A stretch of DNA of 64,000 bases, taken from NCBI GenBank assembly GCA_947522735.1, contig CANNTZ010000003.1:17368-81367 (forward strand), given 5' to 3'. A model generated the notes under the pieces. The model worked only from the letters and a program-made list of their open reading frames with translations. It was not told where the DNA came from and did not search any database. The DNA is from an uncultured Oscillospiraceae bacterium (GTDB taxonomy: Bacteria; Bacillota; Clostridia; Oscillospirales; Ruminococcaceae). Made by a program: the position numbers and the translations under genes. Below are positions 16,702 to 25,171 of this stretch, piece after piece. Within the stretch, counting starts at the first letter, position 1. Every line of letters begins with the position of its first letter.

Positions 16702-18459
16702 ATGACTAACAACAAAATCGTGCTGGACTGGGTCAGAGAGATGACCGAGCTTGTCAAGCCGGACGCCACTGTCTGGATCGACGGAAGCGAGGAGCAGCTC
16801 AACGCGCTTCGCGCTCAGGCTGTTGCCACCGGCGAGATGGAAGCCCTCAATCCCGAAAAGCTGCCCGGCTGCTATCTGCACCGCACTGCCGTCAACGATG
16901 TCGCGCGCGTTGAGGGCCGCACCTTCATCTGCACCAGAAACCGCGAGGACGTTGGCCCCACCAACAACTGGATGGAGACCGGCGAGGCGTACGCCAAGCT
17001 GTCCAGGATTTTTGACGGCGCAATGAAGGGCCGCACAATGTATGTCATCCCCTACTCCATGGGCCCTGTCGGCTCCAGATTTGCGAAAATCGGCTTTGAG
17101 CTGACCGACTCCATCTATGTCGTACTTAACATGGCCATCATGACCCGCGTCGGCCAGAAGGTTCTCGACGTTCTCGGCGACTCCAACGATTTCGTCCGTG
17201 GCCTGCACTCCAAGGCTCAGCTTGACGACGAGAACCGTTACATCTGCCATTTCCCCGAGGACAACACCATCTGGTCCGTCAACTCCGGCTACGGCGGCAA
17301 CGTCCTGCTCGGCAAAAAGTGCTTCGCGCTGCGCATCGCCTCCTATCAGGGCAAGAACGAGGGCTGGATGGCCGAGCACATGCTCATCCTCGGCATTGAG
17401 AACCCGAAGGGCGAGGTCAAGTACGTTGCGGCGGCGTTCCCGTCCGCCTGTGGCAAGACCAATCTGGCAATGCTCATCCCGCCCGAGTTCTACGCAAAGA
17501 AGGGCTACAAGGTCTGGACCGTCGGCGACGATATCGCATGGATCCGCATCGGCCCGGACGGCAGGCTCTGGGCAATCAACCCGGAGGCAGGCTTCTTCGG
17601 CGTCGCTCCCGGCACCAACATGAAGTCCAATCCGAACGCGCTCATCTCCACCCGCAAGAACACCATCTTCACCAACGTCGTCCACAACCTTGAGGACAAC
17701 ACCGTCTGGTGGGAGGGTCTCGATAAGAATCCCCCGAAGCACGCCATCAACTGGAAGGGCGAGCCGTGGGACGGCTCCGACGGCACCAAGGGCGCTCATC
17801 CCAACAGCCGCTTCACCGCGCCAGCCGTCAATTGTCCCTGCATCAGCCCAGAGTTTGAGAACGGCAACGGCGTGCCTCTCTCCGCCATCATCTTTGGCGG
17901 ACGCCGCGCCAAGACCGCCCCGCTGGTCTATCAGTCCCGCAGCTGGAACCACGGCGTGTTCATCGGCTCCATCATGGCCTCTGAGACCACCGCTGCCGCT
18001 ACCGGCGCAGTCGGCGTTGTGCGCCGCGACCCAATGGCTATGCTGCCTTTCTGCGGCTACCACATGGGCGACTACTTTGCGCACTGGATCGAGATGGGCA
18101 AGAAGCTTGGCGACAAGGCCCCGAAGATCTTCAACGTCAACTGGTTCCGCACCGACGACGAGGGCAACTTTATCTGGCCGGGCTTTGGCGATAACATGCG
18201 CGTGCTGATGTGGATACTCGGACGCTGCGACGGCGACGCCGACGCGGTCGAGACCCAGATCGGCTATGAGCCGAAGCCGGAGGATATCGAGACCGAGGGC
18301 CTTGATATCACCACCGAGACCGTCGCCGACCTGCTGCGCGTCGATCCCGAGCTGTGGAAAGAAGAGGCGAAGGGTATTCACGAGTTCTACGCCAAGTTTG
18401 GCGACCGTCTGCCCCAGGAGCTCCGCGACGAGCTTGCGGGACTTGAGAGCCGTCTTTGA
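16702..18459 (+). CDS. pckG: Phosphoenolpyruvate carboxykinase (GTP)
   Basis: The 585-residue enzyme interconverts oxaloacetate and PEP with GTP/GDP. The P-loop [17 protein letters not shown], the metal segment [11 protein letters not shown] and the substrate-binding arginine region [17 protein letters not shown] identify the GTP family rather than the ATP-dependent pckA common in Clostridia. In fermenters it can run toward oxaloacetate and succinate, conserving energy. The start is preceded by ACGGAGCTTGTA. Codon use is strongly C-ending, suggesting high expression. Confidence 0.96.
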   Translation: MTNNKIVLDWVREMTELVKPDATVWIDGSEEQLNALRAQAVATGEMEALNPEKLPGCYLHRTAVNDVARVEGRTFICTRNREDVGPTNNWMETGEAYAKLSRIFDGAMKGRTMYVIPYSMGPVGSRFAKIGFELTDSIYVVLNMAIMTRVGQKVLDVLGDSNDFVRGLHSKAQLDDENRYICHFPEDNTIWSVNSGYGGNVLLGKKCFALRIASYQGKNEGWMAEHMLILGIENPKGEVKYVAAAFPSACGKTNLAMLIPPEFYAKKGYKVWTVGDDIAWIRIGPDGRLWAINPEAGFFGVAPGTNMKSNPNALISTRKNTIFTNVVHNLEDNTVWWEGLDKNPPKHAINWKGEPWDGSDGTKGAHPNSRFTAPAVNCPCISPEFENGNGVPLSAIIFGGRRAKTAPLVYQSRSWNHGVFIGSIMASETTAAATGAVGVVRRDPMAMLPFCGYHMGDYFAHWIEMGKKLGDKAPKIFNVNWFRTDDEGNFIWPGFGDNMRVLMWILGRCDGDADAVETQIGYEPKPEDIETEGLDITTETVADLLRVDPELWKEEAKGIHEFYAKFGDRLPQELRDELAGLESRL

Positions 18460-18484
18460 TTCCAGCTCAGCCTGAATAACGGAA

Positions 18485-18525
18485 AAGCCTTGTCCAGCTC
18501 CGGATTTTTTCCGGGCTGGACAGCT
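18485..18525 (+). terminator. Hairpin after pckG
   Basis: AAGC, TGTCCAGC and CCGG pair with CCGG, GCTGGACA and GCTT around ATTTTTT, with two small bulges. Only a weak T-run follows (GCTTTGCATAA), so it may act as a partial terminator or RNA stabiliser before the amidohydrolase gene. Confidence 0.6.
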
Positions 18526-18563
18526 TTGCATAACCGCAAAATACCGAACGGAGGAATCGTTGT

Positions 18564-20210
18564 ATGAGCTTTTACAGGAGACAACCTGATATCATCATCC
18601 GCAACGGCAAGATTGCGGATGGCACCGGAAACCCGTCCTACTACGCCGACATCGCGATAATCGGCGACCGTATAGACTATATCGGCGATCTCAGGGGCGT
18701 CGATGCGCCGTTGGATATCGACGCGCATCACAAATACGTCACCCCCGGCTTCATCGACAGCCACTCCCACACCGATGAGACCATCTGGGGCAACCCCGAG
18801 GCCAAAAGCTCGGTCTATCAGGGCGTGACCACCGAGATCGTCGGCAACTGCGGCTATTCCATGAGCACCCACATGGATGGAGTGAAATGGGATGAAAAGG
18901 GCGACGGCATAGACTGCGTATACAATCTTCCCGGCCCCGTTTATCCCAAGGGCTCGCTTGCGGCCTCGCTTGACAAGGCTGAGAGGATGGGCGCCTCCGT
19001 CAACACCGCCTGGCTTTGCGGACACAATGCTCTGCGCACTCTGGCCGGGCTTTCCACGCGCGATTATACCGAGGAGCAGTTCAAGGTCATGGCGGATTTT
19101 CTGCGCGAGGCGATGGAGGCCGGATTTATCGGCTTCTCCACCGGACTTGAATTTGTTCCAAGCGTCGTCTGCCGTCCGGAGGAGGTCGAGCGTCTTGCGG
19201 CCATTGCGGCGGAATACGACGCCAACTACTCCACCCACATGCGCGACGAGGGCACCTATATCCTTGAAGCCATCAACGAGTTCCTCAACGTCATCCGCAA
19301 GACCGGTCTGCGCGGAACCGTCTCACACCTCAACGTCAAATACGACAACGGCGTGCCAAACGAATATCTTTTCAAGGGGATGCAGATGCTCAAGGACGCC
19401 CGCGACATCGAGCACCTGAACGTCATGTGCGACATGCTCCCGACCTGCTTTGCAACCGGAGGCGCGCTGGCAATGCTTCCCCCGTGGCTTTATGCCGACG
19501 GCTGGGACAAGGCGCGCGAAATCATGGCGACCGAGAAGGGGCGCGCGCGCATCCGCGCCGACTTCCGCCGCTACTGGCGCTTTCTTGACGCCGACCAGTG
19601 GGACCGTCTGCTATACATTCAACCCGACTATATTCCAGAATACAGCACGCGTCCCTTCGCCGAGCTCGTCGCAGAATCCGGCAAATCGCCGTTCGATTTC
19701 TTCATCGACGTCATGCAGGCAGCTCCGACCATCGAGGCGGCGAACGCGGTTTACATGCAGGGAACCGTTTTCCGTGAGCAGACGATGATAGACAGCGTCG
19801 TCACCGACCCGATTTATATGTGGATGACCGACAACTTCACCACCGTCGAGGACGGCCCGCTCGCCGCCATTACCGCCAATGTTCAGAATTATATGAGCAT
19901 GACCTACTTCTTCACCCGCTATGTCCGCGACCTCGGCGTCATCTCCATCGAAAAGGCGCTGACCAAGGTCTCCTCCGTTCCGGCGCGCCACTTCAGGCTT
20001 GAGGGACGCGGCGTTCTGGCCGAGGGCAACTTTGCGGATATCAACGTCTTTGATCTCAATGCGCTCAGGATAAATTCCACCTTCTCTGAGGTCAGCCGCT
20101 ACAGCAGCGGCATGGATTACGTCATCGTCAACGGCAGGCCGGTCATCGCACAGGGCGAGCACACCGGCGAGCGCGCCGGACGCGTGCTCAGACACATGCC
20201 CAAAAAGTGA
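18564..20210 (+). CDS. D-aminoacylase-like amidohydrolase
   Basis: A 548-residue metal-dependent amidohydrolase (family 3, N-acyl-D-amino-acid deacylase group). It begins DIIIRNGKIADGTGNP, has the metal histidines in TPGFIDSHSHTDE, GNCGYS after the first barrel strands, and a C-terminal beta segment (ADINVFDLNALRINSTF). Likely substrates are N-acylated D-amino acids or related cyclic amides from cell-wall or dietary material; the exact one is unknown. GGAGGAATCGTTGT precedes the ATG. It may be co-transcribed with pckG through the weak hairpin, and ends at a strong bidirectional terminator. Confidence 0.88.
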   Translation: MSFYRRQPDIIIRNGKIADGTGNPSYYADIAIIGDRIDYIGDLRGVDAPLDIDAHHKYVTPGFIDSHSHTDETIWGNPEAKSSVYQGVTTEIVGNCGYSMSTHMDGVKWDEKGDGIDCVYNLPGPVYPKGSLAASLDKAERMGASVNTAWLCGHNALRTLAGLSTRDYTEEQFKVMADFLREAMEAGFIGFSTGLEFVPSVVCRPEEVERLAAIAAEYDANYSTHMRDEGTYILEAINEFLNVIRKTGLRGTVSHLNVKYDNGVPNEYLFKGMQMLKDARDIEHLNVMCDMLPTCFATGGALAMLPPWLYADGWDKAREIMATEKGRARIRADFRRYWRFLDADQWDRLLYIQPDYIPEYSTRPFAELVAESGKSPFDFFIDVMQAAPTIEAANAVYMQGTVFREQTMIDSVVTDPIYMWMTDNFTTVEDGPLAAITANVQNYMSMTYFFTRYVRDLGVISIEKALTKVSSVPARHFRLEGRGVLAEGNFADINVFDLNALRINSTFSEVSRYSSGMDYVIVNGRPVIAQGEHTGERAGRVLRHMPKK

Positions 20211-20220
20211 CGGCTTCGGC

Positions 20221-20261
20221 AAAACGGCTTCGGCTGGGAAACTCCCGGTCGAAGCCGTTTT
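20221..20261. terminator. Bidirectional terminator between amidohydrolase and barstar genes
   Basis: An 18-bp near-perfect stem (20221-20238 with 20244-20261) with loop AAACT and A/T runs at both feet terminates both convergent genes. Confidence 0.9.
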
Positions 20262-20278
20262 TCATATTCGCTTTGCGT

Positions 20279-20548
20279 CTATCGCAGCTCAAACTCGACA
20301 GAGCCGTCCGCCGCCGCAGCCTCAAAGGCTTCGGTCAGCCTTTGCGTATAGCAGCCGAGGCTCCAGCGCAGCGTGTCCGCGTTTTCAATCACGATACGCG
20401 CGCCGTTCAGCTCGCCAAGGCAGTCGTAGAGCGCGTCGAGATTGCCGCCGTAATATTCCGGAAAGTCGAGCTTTTCCGCGATATAGCGGTGCGTTTCTCT
20501 GACAGTCGTCATTCTGCGCGCGTCAAGCGTCACCGTTTTTTTCTCCAC
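20279..20548 (-). CDS. Barstar-family ribonuclease inhibitor
   Basis: An 89-residue protein with the barstar pattern: KTVTLDARRM at the N-terminus, then LDFPEYYGGNLDALYDCLGEL, the helix and loop that fill the barnase active site. It should hold the nuclease encoded just upstream inactive in the cytosol. The GTG at 20548 is chosen because GAGAGGAG lies 7 nt before it and the product then matches the family length; the frame upstream only overlaps the nuclease gene. It starts 4 bp after the nuclease stop, so the two are translationally linked. Confidence 0.9.
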   Translation of the reverse strand: MEKKTVTLDARRMTTVRETHRYIAEKLDFPEYYGGNLDALYDCLGELNGARIVIENADTLRWSLGCYTQRLTEAFEAAAADGSVEFELR

Positions 20549-20552
20549 AATA

Positions 20553-21161
20553 TCACTCCTCTCCGTAAAGCAGCTCAAACGTCTCATAGTGATCCCCGGT
20601 ATAGTAGACAAGGCCGTCGTTTGAGAACACAATGCGCTTTGCCCCGCGCGCTTCCGCGCCGCGCGTGTCGATATCGCACTCGGTATATATGCGTCCCTCG
20701 GCGTCGGGCAGTCTGCCCTCGCGGTTGCCGAAGCGGTCCCCGCCAATGCTGCATCCCTCGGCATACGGCTCCAGCGAGCCGCCGGACCAACCCAGCTCCC
20801 GCGCCTCGCGCTTGGTGATGAAGTTTTCCGGCAGATGTCCATAGGTGTGAATGTAGAGCGCGACGTCCTCCTTGGAGGTGTATTCGCCGTCCTCGGCTAT
20901 CGTTGGCGCCTCCTCCCGAGATGCCTCCACCGGTGCGTCCTCTTCGCCGGAGCCGTCCTCCGCTCCCGAAATATCCTCCTGCGGAGTGCTTTCGCCGTCC
21001 GGCGCAGCTCGACCGTCGCTCAGCTCATAGCCTGAATAGCCGCTCGGCTCGCCATAGATATCCGAAAGCACGGCGCAGCCCGCCAGTGAGAACGCCGCCG
21101 CCAGCGCCAGCAGCAGGCACAGCAGCCGTAGCGCCAAAAATCGTTTTTTGCGGTTTTTCAT
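20553..21161 (-). CDS. Barnase-family ribonuclease with lipoprotein signal
   Basis: The 202-residue protein has a basic n-region, a hydrophobic stretch and the lipobox LAGC (Cys29), so it should be a membrane-anchored lipoprotein on the outer face. Residues 35-90 are an acidic, low-complexity linker. Residues 91-202 match barnase (YIHTYGHLPENFITKREA, SIGGDRFGNREGRLP). Every catalytic residue is kept: Lys117, Glu161, Arg172, Arg176 and His191 correspond to barnase Lys27, Glu73, Arg83, Arg87 and His102. GGAGGT precedes the ATG at 21161. Barstar follows 4 bp later. Textbook barnase is freely secreted; tethering is the odd feature. Confidence 0.92.
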   Translation of the reverse strand: MKNRKKRFLALRLLCLLLALAAAFSLAGCAVLSDIYGEPSGYSGYELSDGRAAPDGESTPQEDISGAEDGSGEEDAPVEASREEAPTIAEDGEYTSKEDVALYIHTYGHLPENFITKREARELGWSGGSLEPYAEGCSIGGDRFGNREGRLPDAEGRIYTECDIDTRGAEARGAKRIVFSNDGLVYYTGDHYETFELLYGEE

Positions 21162-21208
21162 ATTGACCTCCATCGTGATATTATGCAACAATTATCCATG
21201 CAGCAGCG

Positions 21209-22075
21209 TTATGCCCCGTCGCCCGTCCGGATATAACTGTCGTAGAATTGTTCCTGAAAGCGCACTGCGTCCTCCATCTCCGCTCTTGTGAAGCTCATGC
21301 CGTCCGGCGCTGCGATAAGCTTGTCCTCGTCGTCGTTCCGGCGGTATACGACACCTATTATGCGGCAATCGTATTCGCCAACAGGCTCGCTCACTCCCAT
21401 CAGATAGACGTCCAGCTCCTCGCCGTCGCCGCCGGTCACGCCGGGGATGTAGCCGTAGTTTATCGGGTATTCGAGCGCATATCCCGCCCCGTGACGGATA
21501 TGTCCGACCGGCCGGTCTATTATGATATGCGCTCTTTTGCCAAGCCACGACCACACCAGCGCCTTGCGCAGCATATGCAAGATGATCTCGCTCTTGCTCT
21601 CGGTATAGGCTGCGCGGCAATGCGGATAGCGCGCGGCAAGCCGGAGCTTTACCGCCTCGTAGCGCCTCGCCTCATCCGGAAAGCGGGTCAGATAGTCGCG
21701 AAAATTCAGGTAATTGCACCACTCCGCACCGCCGTAGCTCACCACGTGGATGTGATGTGTGCGGATGTCCGCGGCAAAATCGCCGCAGGAAAAAAATCGC
21801 TGCCATTCGTTGTCGTTCATCGGGCGGTGTATGAAGCCGTTTCGCTCCAGCTGCGGGATGAACGGCAGGATATCGTCCGGCTCGCCCATCCCGACGGCGA
21901 TATCGATCACCGGCTTTGCGCAGATGTGCGGTATCGCGGTGCTGCCGACGTGCTGTGCGTCGCGCACCGCGCCGCCCAATATTCTCTCAAGCGTGGACAA
22001 CGTCTCCCGCGCGAGCTGTTCCCACGCGGGATCGTGCGGCAAAAGCTGCACCTCGTTTCTTTTCAGTCCGATCAT
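21209..22075 (-). CDS. Fusion of GrpB (UPF0157) domain and small inorganic pyrophosphatase domain
   Basis: A 288-residue two-domain protein. Residues 1-175 are a GrpB-type nucleotidyltransferase fold (HDPAWEQLARETL, AQHVGSTAIPHICAKPVIDI, FRDYLTRFPDEARRYE). Residues 178-288 match the short clostridial pyrophosphatase (IIIDRPVGHIRHGA, YPINYGYIPGVTGGDGEELD, DDEDKLIAAPDG). One frame covers both without an internal break. GrpB proteins are of uncertain role; pairing a nucleotidyltransferase fold with an enzyme that removes pyrophosphate suggests a pulled-forward transfer reaction, which is inference. GGAGGCGTAGC precedes the ATG. The barnase start lies 47 bp downstream. Confidence 0.82.
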   Translation of the reverse strand: MIGLKRNEVQLLPHDPAWEQLARETLSTLERILGGAVRDAQHVGSTAIPHICAKPVIDIAVGMGEPDDILPFIPQLERNGFIHRPMNDNEWQRFFSCGDFAADIRTHHIHVVSYGGAEWCNYLNFRDYLTRFPDEARRYEAVKLRLAARYPHCRAAYTESKSEIILHMLRKALVWSWLGKRAHIIIDRPVGHIRHGAGYALEYPINYGYIPGVTGGDGEELDVYLMGVSEPVGEYDCRIIGVVYRRNDDEDKLIAAPDGMSFTRAEMEDAVRFQEQFYDSYIRTGDGA

Positions 22076-22117
22076 GCTACGCCTCCATTATGCAACATTT
22101 TCCCATTTTTATATTAC

Positions 22118-22906
22118 TCACAGCCCCGGATTCCTGCGGTACTCCCTCGGAGACATTGCGTAACGTCCGGAAAACCTCCGGCTGAAATACAGCGCGTCGT
22201 CAAAGCCGCACTCTGCGGCTATCCTTTTCACCGGCAGCTCCGTTGTTTTCAGCATCACCGAGGCTTTGGACAAGCGGTAGTCGTTGAGATATGCTATCGG
22301 TGTCTTTCCCGTGGCGGCTCGAAACGCCGAATACAGCCCCGGCTCCGACATGTACACCATCGCCGCAAGCTGCGATATCGTGATGTGCTCGCAATAATTT
22401 TTCTCCATATATTCAAGCGCTGGCGCTATCTCGTCGATCTGCCGCGTGTTTTTCTCGGCGGCGATCAGCAGCAGCAGCTTTATAAGCTGATAGGCTGCGC
22501 TCATCCGGTCGCATACGTCCTCCGCAAGGATTATCCCGTCAATCGCGGCGGTAATTTCGCCGTTAAACTCCTCCGGCGCGAGCACGGGAAAAGAATAGGC
22601 CAGATCGAGCGGATAACGTCCGTTCACCGTCGCGTCAAGGAATATCCAGCGCGCCCTCATGCGCCCGCTATCAGCGTCTATTCGGTGCGTTATCGTCTGA
22701 CGGACGTTTGCGGGCGCGATAAATATGCCGCCCTCGCCGGTGCTGCGCTCGCAGCCTGCGCCAAGCCGGATATCGTAGCTGCCCTCGACCGCCTGAACCA
22801 CCGAGAGAAACGGAAGGGATTTGATGTGCCGCAGGCCCTCGATCTCGCCTCCATTATCGACCGCACCGTGAGACAGCATGTTTATCGTGACAGCGTCTAT
22901 CCTCAT
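22118..22906 (-). CDS. AraC family transcriptional regulator
   Basis: A 262-residue protein with an N-terminal cupin-like sensing domain (residues 1-155) and a C-terminal pair of helix-turn-helix units (ISQLAAMVYMSEPGLYSAF, then VKRIAAECGFDDALYFSRRF), ending in the AraC signature SPREYRR. It is divergent from the glycyl radical enzyme operon, and the two -35 boxes abut, so it very likely controls that operon in response to its substrate. The ATG at 22906 follows AAGGTGAGG; a GTG at 22915 is the alternative. Confidence 0.92.
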   Translation of the reverse strand: MRIDAVTINMLSHGAVDNGGEIEGLRHIKSLPFLSVVQAVEGSYDIRLGAGCERSTGEGGIFIAPANVRQTITHRIDADSGRMRARWIFLDATVNGRYPLDLAYSFPVLAPEEFNGEITAAIDGIILAEDVCDRMSAAYQLIKLLLLIAAEKNTRQIDEIAPALEYMEKNYCEHITISQLAAMVYMSEPGLYSAFRAATGKTPIAYLNDYRLSKASVMLKTTELPVKRIAAECGFDDALYFSRRFSGRYAMSPREYRRNPGL

Positions 22907-22923
22907 TTTCCTCACCTTATAGT

Positions 22924-22952
22924 ATTGTACATGTTTTTGATAGTTTTGTCAA
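22924..22952 (-). promoter_or_regulatory. Promoter of the AraC regulator
   Basis: On the minus strand TTGACA (22952-22947), 17 nt, TACAAT (22929-22924). It is back to back with the divergent promoter, the two -35 boxes touching at 22952/22953. Confidence 0.85.
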
Positions 22953-22981
22953 TTGTCACGCACCAGACTGCAAAATATAAT
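22953..22981 (+). promoter_or_regulatory. Promoter of the glycyl radical enzyme operon
   Basis: TTGTCA (22953-22958), 17 nt, TATAAT (22976-22981). Transcription should start near 22988, leaving a leader of about 54 nt. Confidence 0.85.
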
Positions 22982-23041
22982 TTAACTGTATATATTCGGA
23001 GCAGGTTGTCAGACAAGATATCTATGGAGGGAGACGACTGT

Positions 23042-25171
23042 ATGGAATTTTTGTCATCGTCCGGAGGGGTGCGTCCGGTGTGGCTGAGTGATGAGACGCG
23101 GCGCTTTGCCTGGGATTCGCTGAACCACAGGTACGGGCTGGAGACCATGAATACGGAATGTGTCGAGATGGACGGCGTTGAAGGCCTTGAGACGCTCTCA
23201 CCGGTCAAAAAATACGACGCGGCTATACGAAAAATAGCGCTTGAAGCGCCTGTGCGCATCTGCGAAAACGAGCGCGTCAGCGGCGCTGCGACACTTGGCG
23301 CGGCGATACGGCACGTGGTTCCGGCAAGCTTCGGCGGGAGATATCCGTTTGACTCGGTGAGTCATCTCACCATAGACTTTTCCACTGTGCTGCGCGAAGG
23401 AATCAACGGTATTGCGTGGCGCGTCGGCAAGGCACTGAAGCGCTGCATCGAGCCGGAAAAGCGTGAATTTCTCGAAAGCTGCACAAGCTGCATCGAAAGC
23501 ATGAGGCTGTGGCATGCGCGCTATCTCGACGCGCTGCGCACTCTCCCAGACTACAGGAGGAACTACGAAAACCTGCTGCGCGTGCCGTTCGAGCCGGCGT
23601 CAAATTTTTACGAGGCGGTGCAGAGCCTGTGGTTCACCTTTGCCTTTGTGAGGCTTTGCGGCAACTGGCCCGGCATTGGCCGCATTGACCGGATGCTCGG
23701 CGGCTATCTTCGGGAGGATCTGCGCACCGGGCGGCTGAGCCTCGAAGATGCGCGCGAGATACTCGCCCACCTCTTTATCAAGGGCTGCGAGTGGATAACC
23801 GGAGCCGAATGCGTCAGCGGAGACGCGCAGCACTATCAGAATTTAGTGCTTTCCGGCGTTGACGAGGACGGGAACGAGGCGACAAACGAGGTGACATACC
23901 TCGTTCTCGATATCATATCCGAGCTTGGCATCGGCGATTTTCCGACGACGGTGCGTATAAACAGCCGCACGTCTCCTGAGCTGCTGCGACGCGTGGCTGA
24001 GACGATAAGCTACGGCGGCGGCGCGGTCGCGGTTTACAACGAGGAGCTTGTGCTGCGTGCGCTTGTGAGCTATGGTTATCCACTGCGTGAGGCGCGCGCC
24101 TTTGCGAACGACGGCTGCTGGGAGGTGCAGATCCCCGGCAAAACCCGCTTTACATATAATCCGTTCGATTCTCTGGAGCTGCTGCAACGCACGACATTGG
24201 ATAAATATTCTGATCATATACATTTTGACAGCTTTGAGCAGCTATATGCGCGCTATATATCCGACCTGCGCGGATGCGTCGGAGACATCTTCAGCTACGT
24301 CAGGAATAACCTCCTTGAACGCCGCGGCGACAAATGGATCTGGCGGCAATCGACGCCCTGCACCGTGGTGTCGCTGTTCGAGGGAGACTGCATCGAAAAG
24401 GGGCTCTCATATCTGGAGGGCGGTGCTGTCTATCACGTCTTGTCGCCGCACATTGGCGGCCTGCCCGACACGGCGAACAGCCTTTACGCAATAAAAAAGC
24501 TGGTTTTTGATGAGAAGAAGCTCAGCCTTGGCGAGCTTATGAGCATTTTGCGTGCAAATTGGGAGGGCAACGAGACGCTGCGGCAATACGTGCTCAACCG
24601 CTACAAATGGTACGGCAACGACAACGACGAGGTCGATTTGCTGGCGGCGCGGCTGCTCGGCGACTTCGCAGACATATGCGCGGAATTTGACGGACTCACT
24701 CCATATTGCTTTCCGGCAGGCGTCAGCACCTTCGGTCGGCAGATCGAATGGGCGCCTCGCCGCTTTGCCTGTGCCTTTGGCAGCCGCGCGCACGAGGTGC
24801 TTTCCGGCAATCTTTCACCGACGCCCGGCACCGATACCGAGGGCGCGACTGCGGTGATAAGGTCATACTGCAAGGCGGATCTGAGCCGTCAGGTCACGGG
24901 CGCGGCGTTGGATATCCGACTTCTGCCGCAGTGCCTCGAGGGCAACGAGGGCATCGACGCTATCGCAGGGCTGATCCGCGGCTTCACGGCTCTTGGAGGC
25001 TTCTTTATGCAGCTCGACGTCGTGGACGACAAGCTATTGCGACGCGCGCAGGAGCACCCGGAGGAGTATCAGACGCTGTCTGTGCGCGTCTCGGGCTGGA
25101 ACGCGCGCTTCGTCACGCTCAACCGCGAGTGGCAGGACATGATAATCGGCAGAACGGAGCAGAGCATATGA
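23042..25171 (+). CDS. Glycyl radical enzyme, substrate unknown
   Basis: A 709-residue pyruvate-formate-lyase-like enzyme. The glycyl radical site is RVSGWNARF (Gly685) near the C-terminus, and the catalytic cysteine is Cys359 in ANDGCWEVQIPG, followed by the glutamate of the CxE pattern shared by eliminases and decarboxylases. The length is shorter than most diol dehydratases (about 790-850). Neither sequence nor neighbours name the substrate; there are no microcompartment, aldehyde dehydrogenase or transporter genes beside it. The ATG at 23042 follows GGAGGGAG by about 9 nt. The frame is open far upstream only as antisense to the neighbouring genes. The activase overlaps the stop codon. Confidence 0.93.
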   Translation: MEFLSSSGGVRPVWLSDETRRFAWDSLNHRYGLETMNTECVEMDGVEGLETLSPVKKYDAAIRKIALEAPVRICENERVSGAATLGAAIRHVVPASFGGRYPFDSVSHLTIDFSTVLREGINGIAWRVGKALKRCIEPEKREFLESCTSCIESMRLWHARYLDALRTLPDYRRNYENLLRVPFEPASNFYEAVQSLWFTFAFVRLCGNWPGIGRIDRMLGGYLREDLRTGRLSLEDAREILAHLFIKGCEWITGAECVSGDAQHYQNLVLSGVDEDGNEATNEVTYLVLDIISELGIGDFPTTVRINSRTSPELLRRVAETISYGGGAVAVYNEELVLRALVSYGYPLREARAFANDGCWEVQIPGKTRFTYNPFDSLELLQRTTLDKYSDHIHFDSFEQLYARYISDLRGCVGDIFSYVRNNLLERRGDKWIWRQSTPCTVVSLFEGDCIEKGLSYLEGGAVYHVLSPHIGGLPDTANSLYAIKKLVFDEKKLSLGELMSILRANWEGNETLRQYVLNRYKWYGNDNDEVDLLAARLLGDFADICAEFDGLTPYCFPAGVSTFGRQIEWAPRRFACAFGSRAHEVLSGNLSPTPGTDTEGATAVIRSYCKADLSRQVTGAALDIRLLPQCLEGNEGIDAIAGLIRGFTALGGFFMQLDVVDDKLLRRAQEHPEEYQTLSVRVSGWNARFVTLNREWQDMIIGRTEQSI

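Noticed and set aside
16420..18531. A 703-codon minus-strand frame opposite pckG
   Set aside because: Mirror of a highly biased coding sequence; no family resemblance and no ribosome binding site.
20279..21161. The barnase-barstar pair as a classical cytosolic toxin-antitoxin system
   Set aside because: The nuclease has a lipoprotein signal and should act outside; barstar then protects during synthesis, unlike type II modules.
21180..22097. ATTATGCAACA occurs before both the barnase and the GrpB-fusion start codons (21180-21190 and 22087-22097), suggesting a shared control site
   Set aside because: Only 11 AT-rich bases, no dyad and no fitting -35; chance cannot be excluded.
21248..23041. 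The frame of the glycyl radical enzyme stays open for about 600 codons upstream
   Set aside because: This part is antisense to the pyrophosphatase fusion and AraC genes and crosses two promoters. A Shine-Dalgarno at 23042 sets the real start.
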